Position numbers and translations under genes: made by a program. The notes under the pieces are model-generated. The model made no database searches. It had not been told where the DNA came from and saw only the letters and a program-made list of their open reading frames with translations. Of a DNA stretch of 64,000 bases, positions 8,519-17,096 are shown in pieces (the first letter of the stretch is position 1; each line of letters opens with the position of its first letter). Source of the DNA: Enterobacteriaceae bacterium 89 (GTDB taxonomy: Bacteria; Pseudomonadota; Gammaproteobacteria; Enterobacterales; Enterobacteriaceae); assembly GCA_014156375.1 (NCBI GenBank), contig RQJH01000003.1, positions 1 through 64,000 of the forward strand, in the 5' to 3' direction.

Positions 8519-9640
8519 TTATTGCCGACTGTCGTTGGCCTGGCGTAACAGCGTTCGGCTTTCGTTCTGGAAGCGCTGAGCGTAGTCACCGAACCAGTGC
8601 TCTACTTTGCGGAAGCTGTCGATAAACGCCTGCTTATCGCCCTGATCCAGCAGAGCAATGGCTTCACCAAATCGCTTGTAGTAACGCTTGATCAGCTGAA
8701 TGTTGCTCGGCGATGACATAATAATGTCGGCATACAGCTGCGGATCCTGGGCAAACAGTCGCCCGACCATCGCCAGTTCAAGGCGGTAAATCGGCGATGA
8801 CAGCGCCAGCAGCTGTTCAAGCTGAACGTTCTCTTCCGCCAGATGTAAGCCGTAGGCAAAGGTCGCGAAGTGGCGCAGCGCCTGAATAAACGCCATGTTC
8901 TGATCGTGCTCAACCGCGCTGATACGATGCAGACGCGCTCCCCAGACCTGAATCTGCTCGAGGAACCACTGATACGCTTCCGGCTGACGCCCGTCGCAGT
9001 AGACCACGACCTGCTTCGCCAGGCTGCCGCTGTCCGGGCCAAACATTGGGTGCAAACCTAATACCGGGCCGCTGTGCGCCGCCAGCATCGCCTGCAAAGG
9101 CACTGCTTTGACGGAGGCCAGATCCACCAGAATACAATCCGCAGGCAGCTTCGGCAGTTTTTCGATGATTTGCGCGGTGACATGGATAGGTACGCTGACC
9201 ATCACCATCCCGGCATCCGCGACCAGCTCTTCTGCCCGCGCCCAGTCTTCTTTCTCAAGAATGCGAACCTGGTAACCTGACAGCGTGAGCATTTTCTCAA
9301 ACAGGCGTCCCATCTGCCCACCGCCGCCGACAATCACCACCGGACGCAGCTGCGGACAGAGGGTTTTGAAGCCTTTATCATTTTCGCTGGAGTAAGACTC
9401 GCGCATCACCCGGCGCAGCACGTCTTCAATCAGATCGGGCGGTACGCCGAGCGCGGCGGCTTCCTGACGGCGAGACGCCAGCATTGACGCCTCCCGCTCT
9501 GGTACGTAAATCGGCAGGCCATATTTGCTTTTGACTTCACCGACTTCGGCCACCAGCTCCAGACGGCGCGCCAGCAAATCCAGCAGCGCCTTATCCACTT
9601 CATCTATTTGATCGCGCAGCGCGGTCAGTTCAGCAACCAT
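8519..9640 (-). CDS. tyrA: Bifunctional chorismate mutase T / prephenate dehydrogenase
   Basis: TyrA makes prephenate from chorismate and oxidises it with NAD+ to 4-hydroxyphenylpyruvate for tyrosine. The protein is 373 residues, as in E. coli. It has an N-terminal AroQ mutase (about 1-90, [29 protein letters not shown]) and a Rossmann dehydrogenase domain starting at [18 protein letters not shown] (about 102). GLHPMFGPD and the helical C-terminal domain follow. The gene lies 9 bp downstream of aroF in one operon, so it is expected to share the TyrR-controlled promoter of aroF. It ends in a strong terminator. Confidence 0.97.
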   Translation of the reverse strand: MVAELTALRDQIDEVDKALLDLLARRLELVAEVGEVKSKYGLPIYVPEREASMLASRRQEAAALGVPPDLIEDVLRRVMRESYSSENDKGFKTLCPQLRPVVIVGGGGQMGRLFEKMLTLSGYQVRILEKEDWARAEELVADAGMVMVSVPIHVTAQIIEKLPKLPADCILVDLASVKAVPLQAMLAAHSGPVLGLHPMFGPDSGSLAKQVVVYCDGRQPEAYQWFLEQIQVWGARLHRISAVEHDQNMAFIQALRHFATFAYGLHLAEENVQLEQLLALSSPIYRLELAMVGRLFAQDPQLYADIIMSSPSNIQLIKRYYKRFGEAIALLDQGDKQAFIDSFRKVEHWFGDYAQRFQNESRTLLRQANDSRQ

Positions 9641-9649
9641 AAATTCCTC

Positions 9650-10720
9650 TTACGCCAGACGAGCTGCCAGCTGGCCGCGTAAATCTTTATCCAGTTCGCG
9701 CAGCAGCGCGTCGGTGGTTTCCCAGCTGATGCAGGCATCCGTCACGGAAACACCGTACTTCATATCGCAGCGCGGCTGCTCAGAAGACTGATTGCCCTCA
9801 TGAATATTACTTTCAATCATCAGGCCGATAATGGAGCGGTTGCCGTCTTTGATTTGGGCAACCACAGATTCTGCCACAGCAGGCTGGCGGCGGTAGTCTT
9901 TGTTGGAGTTACCATGGCTGCAATCTACCATCAGCGCTGGTTTGAGTCCCGCCTGCTCCATCTCTTTTTCACACTGCGCCACGTCCGCCGGGCTGTAGTT
10001 CGGTGCTTTACCGCCGCGCAGAATCACGTGACCATCCGGGTTGCCCTGGGTTTGCAGCAGGCAGACCTGGCCCGCCTGGTTGATACCCACAAAGCGGTGC
10101 GGCATTGCTGCGGCGCGCATGGCGTTGATAGCGGTTGCCAGGCTGCCGTCGGTGCCGTTTTTAAAGCCAACTGGCATCGACAGACCGGAAGCCATTTCGC
10201 GGTGAGTCTGAGACTCAGTGGTACGTGCGCCAATGGCAGACCAGCTGAACAGGTCGCCCAGGAACTGCGGGCTGTTTGGATCCAGCGCTTCGGTCGCCAG
10301 CGGCAGACCCATTTTCACCAGCTCCACCAGCAGCTGACGAGCAATTTTCAGACCGCCTTCAACGTCAAACGAGCCATCCATATGCGGATCGTTAATCAGG
10401 CCTTTCCATCCCACGGTAGTACGTGGTTTTTCAAAATAGACGCGCATCACCAGGTAGAGGCTATCGCTGACCTCTGCGGCAAGGGCTTTAAATCGACGAG
10501 CGTATTCAATCGCAGCTTCCGGGTCGTGGATAGAGCACGGCCCACATACCACCAGCAGACGCGGATCGCGGCCGGCAATGATATTAGAAATAGTCTGACG
10601 AGATTCGGCGATCTGGGCTTCCTGGTCCAGGGTCAGCGGGAATTCCGCTTTCAGGGCTTCAGGGGTGATCAGAATGTGTTCGTCGGCGATATGTACGTTG
10701 TTGAGCGCGTCTTTTTGCAT
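9650..10720 (-). CDS. aroF: 3-deoxy-D-arabino-heptulosonate 7-phosphate synthase, Tyr-sensitive
   Basis: AroF condenses phosphoenolpyruvate and erythrose 4-phosphate, the first step of the shikimate pathway. It is the tyrosine-inhibited isozyme. The protein is 356 residues, the E. coli AroF length. The N-terminal start MQKDALNNVHI is AroF-specific. Catalytic and metal ligands are visible in VVCGPCSIHDPEAA (Cys61 region), the PRTTVGWKGLINDP loop, KNGTDGS and MVDCSHGNSNKD. It is the first gene of the aroF-tyrA operon, and tyrosine feedback on both the enzyme and transcription is expected. TyrR boxes lie upstream at 10816-10833 and 10869-10886. Confidence 0.97.
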   Translation of the reverse strand: MQKDALNNVHIADEHILITPEALKAEFPLTLDQEAQIAESRQTISNIIAGRDPRLLVVCGPCSIHDPEAAIEYARRFKALAAEVSDSLYLVMRVYFEKPRTTVGWKGLINDPHMDGSFDVEGGLKIARQLLVELVKMGLPLATEALDPNSPQFLGDLFSWSAIGARTTESQTHREMASGLSMPVGFKNGTDGSLATAINAMRAAAMPHRFVGINQAGQVCLLQTQGNPDGHVILRGGKAPNYSPADVAQCEKEMEQAGLKPALMVDCSHGNSNKDYRRQPAVAESVVAQIKDGNRSIIGLMIESNIHEGNQSSEQPRCDMKYGVSVTDACISWETTDALLRELDKDLRGQLAARLA

Positions 10721-10778
10721 GATGGCAGTCCTGTATAACTCGTTTGCGATAGTTTATTTCCTCACTGAGGATGTGCAT

Positions 10779-10806
10779 ACGATACCATACAAAGTAAAGA
10801 GATCAA
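10779..10806 (-). promoter_or_regulatory. Candidate aroF-tyrA promoter
   Basis: On the minus strand TTGATC (10801-10806), a 16-bp spacer and TATCGT (10779-10784) form a moderate sigma-70 promoter 59 bp upstream of aroF. It lies directly downstream of the strongest TyrR box, so bound TyrR would block polymerase. Confidence 0.45.
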
Positions 10807-10815
10807 TCCATAATC

Positions 10816-10833
10816 CGTAAATTTTTCTTTACA
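10816..10833. promoter_or_regulatory. TyrR box (strong) upstream of aroF
   Basis: CGTAAA-N6-TTTACA differs from the consensus TGTAAA-N6-TTTACA at one base. It lies about 95 bp from the aroF start and just upstream of the candidate -35, the usual place for tyrosine-dependent repression of aroF-tyrA. Confidence 0.8.
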
Positions 10834-10868
10834 TAAAGCCATTTTAAGCCATTTATTTTCCTGTTTGA

Positions 10869-10886
10869 TGTAAACAAAAAAGTACA
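10869..10886. promoter_or_regulatory. TyrR box (weaker) between aroF and yfiL
   Basis: TGTAAA-N6-AGTACA has a perfect left half and a poor right half. Its centre is 53 bp from the strong box (10816-10833), about five helical turns, which would allow cooperative TyrR hexamer binding. It also lies close to the yfiL start. Confidence 0.55.
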
Positions 10887-10939
10887 CTCGCGATTCATCA
10901 GGGCTACGCTATGCTCAAAGCATTAGGCGGAGGGAACGC

Positions 10940-11314
10940 ATGAAACCAGCTCTGTGTGCCGTATTGCTGCTTTTATTAAGCGGATGTCAGATTAATCCAT
11001 ACACCTTTTCTCCTCACTGGACCAGCACTGACTGGTACGGAGCGGGCGTGGAAGACGGTCGGGATGGGATAAAAGCCAGAAGTGACGAAATGCTGGCCAG
11101 CGACCTCAACGATCCAAAGGTCGATCGTCAAGCCTATCTGAAGGGTTATACCACGGGGCTTGATGACGTATGTCAGCCGCATTTGCTGTATGGCTGGGGA
11201 TACTCGGGGAAAGTTTATCCTGAAGGCTGCGACAGCAGACAAAACGCAGCCGAGCTGCGCAAAGCCTGGGATAAAGGGATGAAAGAGGGCACTCAGTCGA
11301 CCTCATTTCATTAA
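10940..11314 (+). CDS. yfiL: YfiL-type lipoprotein (DUF2799)
   Basis: This is a 124-residue predicted lipoprotein with signal peptide MKPALCAVLLLLLSGC and acylated Cys16. The next stretch, QINPYTFSPHWTSTDWY, is shared with E. coli YfiL, followed by DUF2799-type repeats (AYLKGYTTGLDDVC, AELRKAWDKGMKEGT). It lies upstream of yfiR-dgcN-yfiB with about 150 bp between. GGCGGAGGGAACGC is the ribosome-binding site. No function is established for the family; position suggests a link to the YfiRNB c-di-GMP module, but that is inference. Confidence 0.88.
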   Translation: MKPALCAVLLLLLSGCQINPYTFSPHWTSTDWYGAGVEDGRDGIKARSDEMLASDLNDPKVDRQAYLKGYTTGLDDVCQPHLLYGWGYSGKVYPEGCDSRQNAAELRKAWDKGMKEGTQSTSFH

Positions 11315-11466
11315 TCCCTAAATATAATACCGGGCAATTAATTTGCTTAAATTTTGCTCGAGCCACCCTGCATTTATTCAGGTCACTGATGACTGACCAG
11401 TGGAATAATGTTAACCTTTCTATAAGTTATATGAATATATCATCTCTGGATGCATGGCGGTTTCAG

Positions 11467-11997
11467 GTGAGCACCCGGTGGGGACAACTTTCAGGTCGGC
11501 TAATAGCGACACTGTTTTTACTTTGCGCATACGTACCGGCATTTGCTGAACCAGCCGGGTCGGATAATGCTGTCCGCGATATTGTTTCCGGTATCGTCAG
11601 CTACACCCGCTGGCCAGCGCTGAACGGCCCGCCCGTGCTGTGTGTCTTTGCCTCTTCGCCTTATACCACCGCCTTCAGCCAGAACGCAGCCTCCACGACC
11701 ACCTATAAAACCGTTATTGTTCAGAATGAGCAGGATGCCCTCAGCGCGCAGTGTAATGCTCTTTATTTTGGCCGTGAGTCTGCCGAACAGCAGCAGCAAA
11801 TCCTCAACCGCTTCCAGAATACGCCCCTGCTCACCATTGCTGAGCAAAATGCAGAATGCATTATTGGCAGCGCTTTCTGCCTGCGGGTGAATTCAGAGCG
11901 AGTTACCTTTTCGGTCAATCTTGATGCCCTTTCACGAAGTGGCGTCCGGGTGAATCCCGATGTGTTAATGCTGGCCCGGAATAAAAATCATGAATAA
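11467..11997 (+). CDS. yfiR: YfiR periplasmic inhibitor of diguanylate cyclase DgcN
   Basis: YfiR is a periplasmic protein that binds the periplasmic PAS domain of YfiN/DgcN and keeps it inactive. Redox or envelope stress and YfiB relieve this. The mature part has four cysteines, including CVFASS, SAQC and the pair in ECIIGSAFCLRVN, that are conserved in YfiR and form disulfides. The VNLDALSRSGVRVNPDVLMLAR ending is typical. I prefer the GTG at 11467 (GGCGG upstream). It gives a classical 28-residue signal peptide ending AYVPAFA and 176 residues, near E. coli's 172. ATGs at 11431 and 11389 are in frame but put extra sequence before the signal peptide. It overlaps dgcN by 8 bp. Confidence 0.85.
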   Translation: MSTRWGQLSGRLIATLFLLCAYVPAFAEPAGSDNAVRDIVSGIVSYTRWPALNGPPVLCVFASSPYTTAFSQNAASTTTYKTVIVQNEQDALSAQCNALYFGRESAEQQQQILNRFQNTPLLTIAEQNAECIIGSAFCLRVNSERVTFSVNLDALSRSGVRVNPDVLMLARNKNHE

Positions 11998-13210
11998 GGA
12001 TCTTTCAGCCACCCAGCGCCCGACGTTTAAACGCACTCTGCGGCGCATCAACATGACCAGCATCTTTATTACCATGACGCTGATCTGGCTGATGCTGAGC
12101 ATCGTCTCGGTGATCACCCTGAAACAATACGCGCAGAAAAATCTGGAGCTGACGGGTGCAACCATGAGCCGCAGCATTGAAGCGGCGCTGGTGTTTGGTG
12201 ATGAAACCGCAGCGACAGACACCCTTGCCACTCTTGGAAAACAAGGTCAGTTCGCCCGGGCGGATATTTTTGACAAACGCAATCAGCAGTTTGCCCACTG
12301 GGAATATGAAAGCCTGGCTAACAGCGAGCGTTTTAACCTGATGCTGAGCCACTGGCTGTTTCCAAAACCGGTTTCTCATCCGGTGATGCACAATGGTGAA
12401 ATCATCGGCCAAATCAAACTCACCGCCCGCGACAGCCTGATTGGCCATTTTATCTGGACTTCGCTGGGCGTACTGACAACCTGCATCCTGCTGGCCACCG
12501 CAGCCGCCATCGTTATCTCCCGCCAGCTTAATGCGGGGGTTGTCAACGCGCTGCAAAACATTGCCGATGTGGCTCACGACGTGCGAACCAACCGTAACTT
12601 CTCCCGCCGCGTCTCAGAAGAACGGATCGAGGAGTTTCATCGCTTCGGCCAAGACTTTAACAGCCTGCTGGATGAAATGGAGCAGTGGCAACAAACGCTG
12701 CAGGCTAAGAATGCCCAGCTTCTGCGCACAGCGATGCACGATCCTCTGACCGGGTTGCCTAACCGCGCGGCCTTTAGCAACCGCATTCACAGCCTGATGA
12801 ACGATCCGCTGGAGCGCCAAACCTCGGCCCTGCTGTTCCTTGATGGCGATGATTTTAAAGACATCAATGACACCTGGGGCCACGCCGCCGGGGACAGCGT
12901 GCTGATGGAAGCGGCGTCCAGACTGGTGGAATTTGGCGGCAAACAGCACCCTTCCTATCGACTGGGTGGAGATGAATTCGCGATGATCCTGATTGATGTC
13001 AGCGACGAAGCCCAGGTTCAGCGTATTTGCCAGGGCCTGGCGCAGCAGTTCAGCCAGAATATCGATTTGCATAATGGCTATAGCACGCCGTTTACTTTAA
13101 GCATTGGCTACGCCCTTTCCTGGGAACAGGACTCTGTCGGATCCCTGCTCGAACAGGCCGATAAAAATATGTACCTGATGAAACATCAGCGAATAAAAAC
13201 AGTGATTTAG
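11990..13210 (+). CDS. dgcN: Diguanylate cyclase DgcN (YfiN)
   Basis: DgcN is an inner-membrane enzyme that makes cyclic di-GMP from two GTP. It raises biofilm and exopolysaccharide output, and in E. coli it also stops cell division under envelope stress. The protein is 406 residues (408 in E. coli). It has TM1 at about 22-44 (MTSIFITMTLIWLMLSI), a periplasmic CHASE8/PAS-like domain, TM2 at about 152-176, a HAMP linker and a C-terminal GGDEF domain. The active-site motif GGDEF is intact at 326-330. An RxxD-type inhibitory site five residues ahead is not evident. It overlaps yfiR by 8 bp and is followed by yfiB after 17 bp. Confidence 0.95.
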   Translation: MNKDLSATQRPTFKRTLRRINMTSIFITMTLIWLMLSIVSVITLKQYAQKNLELTGATMSRSIEAALVFGDETAATDTLATLGKQGQFARADIFDKRNQQFAHWEYESLANSERFNLMLSHWLFPKPVSHPVMHNGEIIGQIKLTARDSLIGHFIWTSLGVLTTCILLATAAAIVISRQLNAGVVNALQNIADVAHDVRTNRNFSRRVSEERIEEFHRFGQDFNSLLDEMEQWQQTLQAKNAQLLRTAMHDPLTGLPNRAAFSNRIHSLMNDPLERQTSALLFLDGDDFKDINDTWGHAAGDSVLMEAASRLVEFGGKQHPSYRLGGDEFAMILIDVSDEAQVQRICQGLAQQFSQNIDLHNGYSTPFTLSIGYALSWEQDSVGSLLEQADKNMYLMKHQRIKTVI

Positions 13211-13227
13211 ACTACAAGGAATTCAGC

Positions 13228-13710
13228 ATGTTAAAACGTTTCATCGCACCGGTTATTGCCACCTCGCTGCTGCTGGCCGGCTGTCAGGCGCCTCAGGGTA
13301 AATTTTCTCCGGCGCAGATCGCCGAACTGAAAGCCAGCGGTTTCAGTGAAATGAACGGTGACTGGTCGCTCGGCCTGTCGGACAAGATCCTGTTTGCCAC
13401 CAATGATTTTCAGCTGAAAGAAGACAGCCGTCAGCAGATCCAGAAGATGGCGACCCAGTTGGCCGCCACCGGGCTGACGCATGCGCGAATGGACGGGCAC
13501 ACCGATAACTACGGGGAAAGCAGCTACAACCAGGCGCTGTCGCTGAAGCGCGCTGACCGGGTTGCCGATGCCTGGGCAGAAGGCGCGCACATTCCGCGCG
13601 CAAACCTCACCACCCAGGGCCTTGGAGACAAATATCCGGTCGCCAGCAATAAGACCTCACAGGGCCGCGCTGAAAACCGTCGTGTGACTATCGTTATCAG
13701 CGAGCCTTAA
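13228..13710 (+). CDS. yfiB: YfiB OmpA-like outer-membrane lipoprotein
   Basis: YfiB is a lipoprotein with a peptidoglycan-binding OmpA C-terminal domain. It sequesters YfiR and so releases DgcN. The protein is 160 residues, as in E. coli. It has signal peptide and lipobox LLAGC (Cys19), a short linker and the OmpA-like domain with the motifs MDGHTDNYG and NQALSLKRADRVADAW, ending in AENRRVTIVI. It is the last gene of yfiR-dgcN-yfiB. Only 3 bp separate its stop from that of the convergent PepSY gene. In E. coli the next gene is rplS; here about 18 kb of accessory DNA intervenes. Confidence 0.95.
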   Translation: MLKRFIAPVIATSLLLAGCQAPQGKFSPAQIAELKASGFSEMNGDWSLGLSDKILFATNDFQLKEDSRQQIQKMATQLAATGLTHARMDGHTDNYGESSYNQALSLKRADRVADAWAEGAHIPRANLTTQGLGDKYPVASNKTSQGRAENRRVTIVISEP

Positions 13711-13713
13711 TTC

Positions 13714-15081
13714 CTACTCTGCTGCCTGAGCGGCGACTGCTGCGTTGGCCATGCGCCAGCGCAGCACGTCAACGACCATAAACAGCAGCAGGCTCACTCC
13801 CAGTACCGGCATCGCCATCCCGAGCAGAATGGCTATGACAAACGTTGCAATCCGTCCACTCACCGGCAAATCGCACCAGCTTTGGGTTAGCGTCAGCAGC
13901 GGATTATATTTCGCCGGCTGCGGACGACGGACCCACCACAGCCGGTAGCCCATCACAATCGCCACGCACAGCGCCAGACCGAAGGCGATCAGCAGGATCT
14001 GGTTCACCACGCCAAACAGCAGCCCCATGTGGAAATCCACGCCCCAGCGGGTAAGCTTCGCCATCAGTGGGAAGTCAGCAAAACGAGTGCGGTCAACCAC
14101 CTGCATTTTGCTGGCATCAATTGCCATCGCATCCACCTGCGTCGGCCAGCTGCGATCGATTTCCGTCACCGTCCAGGCCCTGTCGTGGCTTTTCGGCGGA
14201 CGGATCTCCAGCTTGCGGGCATCAATGCCGGCCTTCTGCGCCAGGTGCAACACGTCATCAAACGTCACCAGATCCGGCTGCATCATCGCCATATCCATGC
14301 TCATTCCGTGAGCGTGATGCTCCGCGTGCGGATCTTCCATCATCCTCTCACCACTAAGCTGCGTGTTGACCTGCGGAGTCAGCCAGTTAAATGCGGCGCG
14401 CAGTTTATCCACATTGCCCCCGGCCCACTGCGACCAGGTCAGCCCGGTGGCGGAAAACAGCAGCATTCCCGCCAGCAGCAGCCAGCCCAGCGTGACGTGC
14501 AGACGACGGGCACTCTGCACCCGATTTTTTATGCGGCGCTTTGGCCGGGTATAAAACCACAGCACAATGCCGCCGCAGGCCGCGAACCACATCCATGAAG
14601 CGGCGAGTTCACTGTAAAGCCGCCCGACATCGCCAAGCAGCAGAGAACGGTGAGCGTAATCAATCCACTGGCGCAGCGGTAAAATTCCGCTGGTACCGTA
14701 GACGGTCATATCCCCTTTCACCGCGAGCGTGTTCGGATCGATAAACAATGCCCGGTTTTCAGACTCACCCAAATTTGGATCGCTGAACATCACGCGAGTT
14801 GTTTCTCCAGCGGTCAGCGAAGGGCGAACGGCATACAGCGCCAGATGCCCGCCAGACGCTTGTTCAGCCACGGCAATTTGCTCCGCCAGCGGATGCGGCT
14901 CGCCCTGAATTTGCGCAGTCAGTGCATCCCGATAGAGAAGATTTTCCAGCTGCGGGGTAGCCACATAGAGCGTGCCAGTCAGCGCCGCGACGAAAATAAA
15001 GGGGCCGACGAACAGGCCAACGGCAAAATGGAGACGGCGCAGCAGGTTGATCCAGGCCGCGCGAGGAGTGCAGGTTGTCAT
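13714..15081 (-). CDS. PepSY-associated TM protein (PiuB-like)
   Basis: This is a predicted inner-membrane protein of 455 residues in the PepSY_TM family. Members are often found with siderophore or metal uptake genes and some act as ferric reductase-like proteins. Membrane segments lie near residues 16-42 (LHFAVGLFVGPFIFVAALTG), 150-172, 195-218, 355-380 and 400-432. The large periplasmic loop holds a His/Met-rich run (HAEHHAHGMSMDMAMM). I chose ATG at 15081, with GAAAGGA upstream, over an in-frame TTG at 15102. It lies 58 bp downstream of a DUF2946 gene on the same strand, so the two probably form an operon. Role in copper or iron handling is inference. Confidence 0.82.
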   Translation of the reverse strand: MTTCTPRAAWINLLRRLHFAVGLFVGPFIFVAALTGTLYVATPQLENLLYRDALTAQIQGEPHPLAEQIAVAEQASGGHLALYAVRPSLTAGETTRVMFSDPNLGESENRALFIDPNTLAVKGDMTVYGTSGILPLRQWIDYAHRSLLLGDVGRLYSELAASWMWFAACGGIVLWFYTRPKRRIKNRVQSARRLHVTLGWLLLAGMLLFSATGLTWSQWAGGNVDKLRAAFNWLTPQVNTQLSGERMMEDPHAEHHAHGMSMDMAMMQPDLVTFDDVLHLAQKAGIDARKLEIRPPKSHDRAWTVTEIDRSWPTQVDAMAIDASKMQVVDRTRFADFPLMAKLTRWGVDFHMGLLFGVVNQILLIAFGLALCVAIVMGYRLWWVRRPQPAKYNPLLTLTQSWCDLPVSGRIATFVIAILLGMAMPVLGVSLLLFMVVDVLRWRMANAAVAAQAAE

Positions 15082-15139
15082 ACTTTTCCTTTCAAAAAGC
15101 AAACGGGGAGTCTGGCGTTAAAACGCCCTTATTTTTGAA

Positions 15140-15541
15140 TTAGCAGGTAAAAGCAGATCTACGCGGCGGCGCGCGGGTATGAGGATAAAGCCAGGGGAAA
15201 TAGTGCCAGCTTTGCATGGCCATCCGCGGTGGTCGCAGACGCAGATGTTGCAGCAGTGCGCACACCAAGACGATCAGCGCGAGCATCAGCCCAGGCACAT
15301 GGGCCAGCAGGACGCAGTAACCACAGGCCTCGGCATGATCGACAGGCATCGATTCAGGACCAGCATGATGCTCACTCATCATCGACATGTCGTGATGCAT
15401 CATGCCCGGCATAGCGCTCATCGGATCTTTTTGCAGGGAAACAGAGATCAGCGGCGCCACCAGAATCAACGCGATAGCAAACAGCGCGAACCAGGCCGCG
15501 ATACGTTTGCTGTCACTGCGTCGAAAATTGTTAGCGCTCAT
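15140..15541 (-). CDS. DUF2946 His/Met-rich membrane protein
   Basis: This is a small protein of 133 residues with an N-terminal hydrophobic segment (about 14-36, AAWFALFAIALILVAPLIS). A His/Met-rich periplasmic loop follows (MPGMMHHDMSMM, then HHAGPESMPVDHAEACGYC), then a second hydrophobic segment (about 78-98) and a basic C terminus with the RAPPRRS ending typical of DUF2946. Family members are often next to copper receptors or metal transport genes. The metal-binding residue pattern and the PepSY neighbour support a copper-type role, but none is proven. The ribosome-binding site is AGGGGGAG immediately before the ATG. Confidence 0.75.
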   Translation of the reverse strand: MSANNFRRSDSKRIAAWFALFAIALILVAPLISVSLQKDPMSAMPGMMHHDMSMMSEHHAGPESMPVDHAEACGYCVLLAHVPGLMLALIVLVCALLQHLRLRPPRMAMQSWHYFPWLYPHTRAPPRRSAFTC

Positions 15542-15613
15542 GCTCCCCCTTAAAACAGGGGGATTGTAAATGATTTATAGAATCGGCGTTAACAACAAGA
15601 GTGATATTTGTGC

Positions 15614-16462
15614 TTACTGATGTTTTTCCAGGGTGAAGACCACCCGCCCAAACGGGGAGATTTCGCTGATAGCGCAGGCAAAATCAGCGGCAGCGTTGGT
15701 CAGATGCACTTTACCGCCCGGCAGACGCACCACGTCAAACACATCCAGCGAATCATCAATGCTGATAAACCAGCGCCCATTGCTGATTTTCTGCGTCGCG
15801 GTATCCACCAGCCAGCAGGCGTTCAGCCCCTGAACAAAGATCAGGCCTTCAGTGGATGAAGGAGCAAGTGAACGATCCAGCGCCCAGGTTCCCGCCTCTT
15901 TCAGTTCACCGGATTCATGGCGAAACTGAGCAATGTTTAATACATTTTCAGCAACGACGGGCGCGCCCCTGCCCTCAAACATCTCGCCTTTCCCCGTCGC
16001 CAGCCAGCGCAGTGATACGCCAGTATCCAGCGCACAGGCCACCACCACATCACCGGGGAAGAATTCACGGCGCACCCAGGTGCTGATCGTTCCCGAGGAG
16101 ATATCCAGCAAATCCCCCAGGTCTTTCTGCATCTGAAAACCGTAGGCGTCGAGGATTCGGCGCAGCACCGGACGTCCTCCGGTCGACAAAATCTCATCAT
16201 AAAGTGACTTGCCGCGCAGCTGAGGCGCATCGGCAGATCTCGAATTTGCAAACTCCCCATTCAGCAGCCAGTGCAGATTGGCCTCAGTATCCAGCGCACA
16301 TTTCACGATAGCTTTATAAGGCACGCTGTCACGCTGCAGCCAGGAGCTGATATTGTTCGCAGGCACTTCAAGGGCATCGGCCAGCGCCTTCTGGCTCGAC
16401 ACGCCATAGGCGGAGCTTATCCGCTCAATGATCTGCTGGACACTCAAATTCTCTTCAGACAT
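15614..16462 (-). CDS. CI-type phage repressor with duplicated DNA-binding domain
   Basis: This 282-residue repressor of the phage 186 CI family would silence the element. It contains two copies of the CI helix-turn-helix domain: about 8-68 (IERISSAYGVSSQKALADAL then ISSWLQR, CALDTEANLHWLLNGE) and about 85-150 (ILDAYGFQMQKDLGDLL then ISTWVRR, CALDTGVSLRWLATGKGE). The C-terminal part (about 175-282) resembles the CI multimerisation domain. I see no Ala-Gly cleavage site or Ser-Lys pair of the LexA/lambda-CI type, so RecA-driven self-cleavage is unlikely. ATG at 16462 is preferred over a TTG six codons upstream. It diverges from the early genes across a 232-bp control region. No integrase gene follows, unlike intact P2-like prophages. 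Confidence 0.85.
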   Translation of the reverse strand: MSEENLSVQQIIERISSAYGVSSQKALADALEVPANNISSWLQRDSVPYKAIVKCALDTEANLHWLLNGEFANSRSADAPQLRGKSLYDEILSTGGRPVLRRILDAYGFQMQKDLGDLLDISSGTISTWVRREFFPGDVVVACALDTGVSLRWLATGKGEMFEGRGAPVVAENVLNIAQFRHESGELKEAGTWALDRSLAPSSTEGLIFVQGLNACWLVDTATQKISNGRWFISIDDSLDVFDVVRLPGGKVHLTNAAADFACAISEISPFGRVVFTLEKHQ

Positions 16463-16694
16463 GGTCACCACAAAACTCAAAAAAGCGATTTACACAATCG
16501 CGTTTGCGAATTATATTACTCTGCATTCACCACAAATGCACAGTAACGAAGACGATACAGTACAACAGGAGATATTGCGGGATGCCGACGCCAAAATCAA
16601 TGTCAAAAGTGGCATTTGCCGACTATAAAATGCAAGCCGACATCGGGCTTACTCCCCGGCAGTAATTTGGTAATGCAAGTTGCAGGAGGTTGAG
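16463..16694. promoter_or_regulatory. Divergent control region between repressor and early genes
   Basis: This 232-bp AT-rich stretch must hold the repressor and early promoters and their operators. Visible elements are the motif TTTGCGAATTATATTA (around 16503-16518) and the pair TGCATTCACCACAAATGCA around 16530-16548, an inverted TGCA repeat. I cannot assign -35/-10 boxes with confidence. A Cox/Apl-type regulator gene, normal at this place, is absent apart from a 27-codon frame. Confidence 0.5.
16582..16665 (+). CDS. Possible 27-residue peptide or remnant of an early phage gene
   Basis: An ATG at 16582 opens a 27-codon frame (MPTPKSMSKVAFADYKMQAD and so on) that stops 30 bp before the next gene. 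AGGAG lies upstream but at 12 bp, longer than ideal. P2-like phages carry cox/apl/fil-type small genes here, so this could be a truncated leftover. I recognise no family. Confidence 0.25.
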   Translation: MPTPKSMSKVAFADYKMQADIGLTPRQ

Positions 16695-17033
16695 ATGATC
16701 AAAAAGCCCCAGTCTCTCCAGACTTCACTCAGCGCCGCTGAGCGCACCGCTGGCCTGAACCAGATTTCTGCGCTGCGGGGTTTGTACTGGAATGACGACG
16801 ACAAAGCCATGCGGGCCTTCATCGCCAGTATGAAAGATAAGCATGCTGCCGGCTATGAATCCCACAGCCGGACGCTGGCGGCCCTGCTGTATCTGGCAAA
16901 CATTCCTGCCAGCCGCCACGCGCTGGCGTTTGATGAACTGACCACTGACGAAAAACAGGCGCTGGTCTGCGCCATGAATCAACTTCGGGCGATGGTGAGC
17001 CTGTTCCCGAAACGGCTCACTCTGCCACTTTAA
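16695..17033 (+). CDS. Phage early protein, DUF5347-like
   Basis: This 112-residue protein is likely a member of the DUF5347 family found in early regions of P2-like prophages, with the pattern AAERTAGLNQISALRGLYWNDDD and a C-terminal hydrophobic end. ATG at 16695 follows GGAGG with 5-bp spacing; an upstream in-frame ATG overlaps that site. It is the first gene of the rightward early operon (16695-19503). No function is known. Confidence 0.7.
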   Translation: MIKKPQSLQTSLSAAERTAGLNQISALRGLYWNDDDKAMRAFIASMKDKHAAGYESHSRTLAALLYLANIPASRHALAFDELTTDEKQALVCAMNQLRAMVSLFPKRLTLPL

Positions 17034-17096
17034 CCCCAAAGCAAGCTGATGGCGTCAACCCGCCGGGCCTCGCTTTGCCTGAAAACAGGAGATCGC

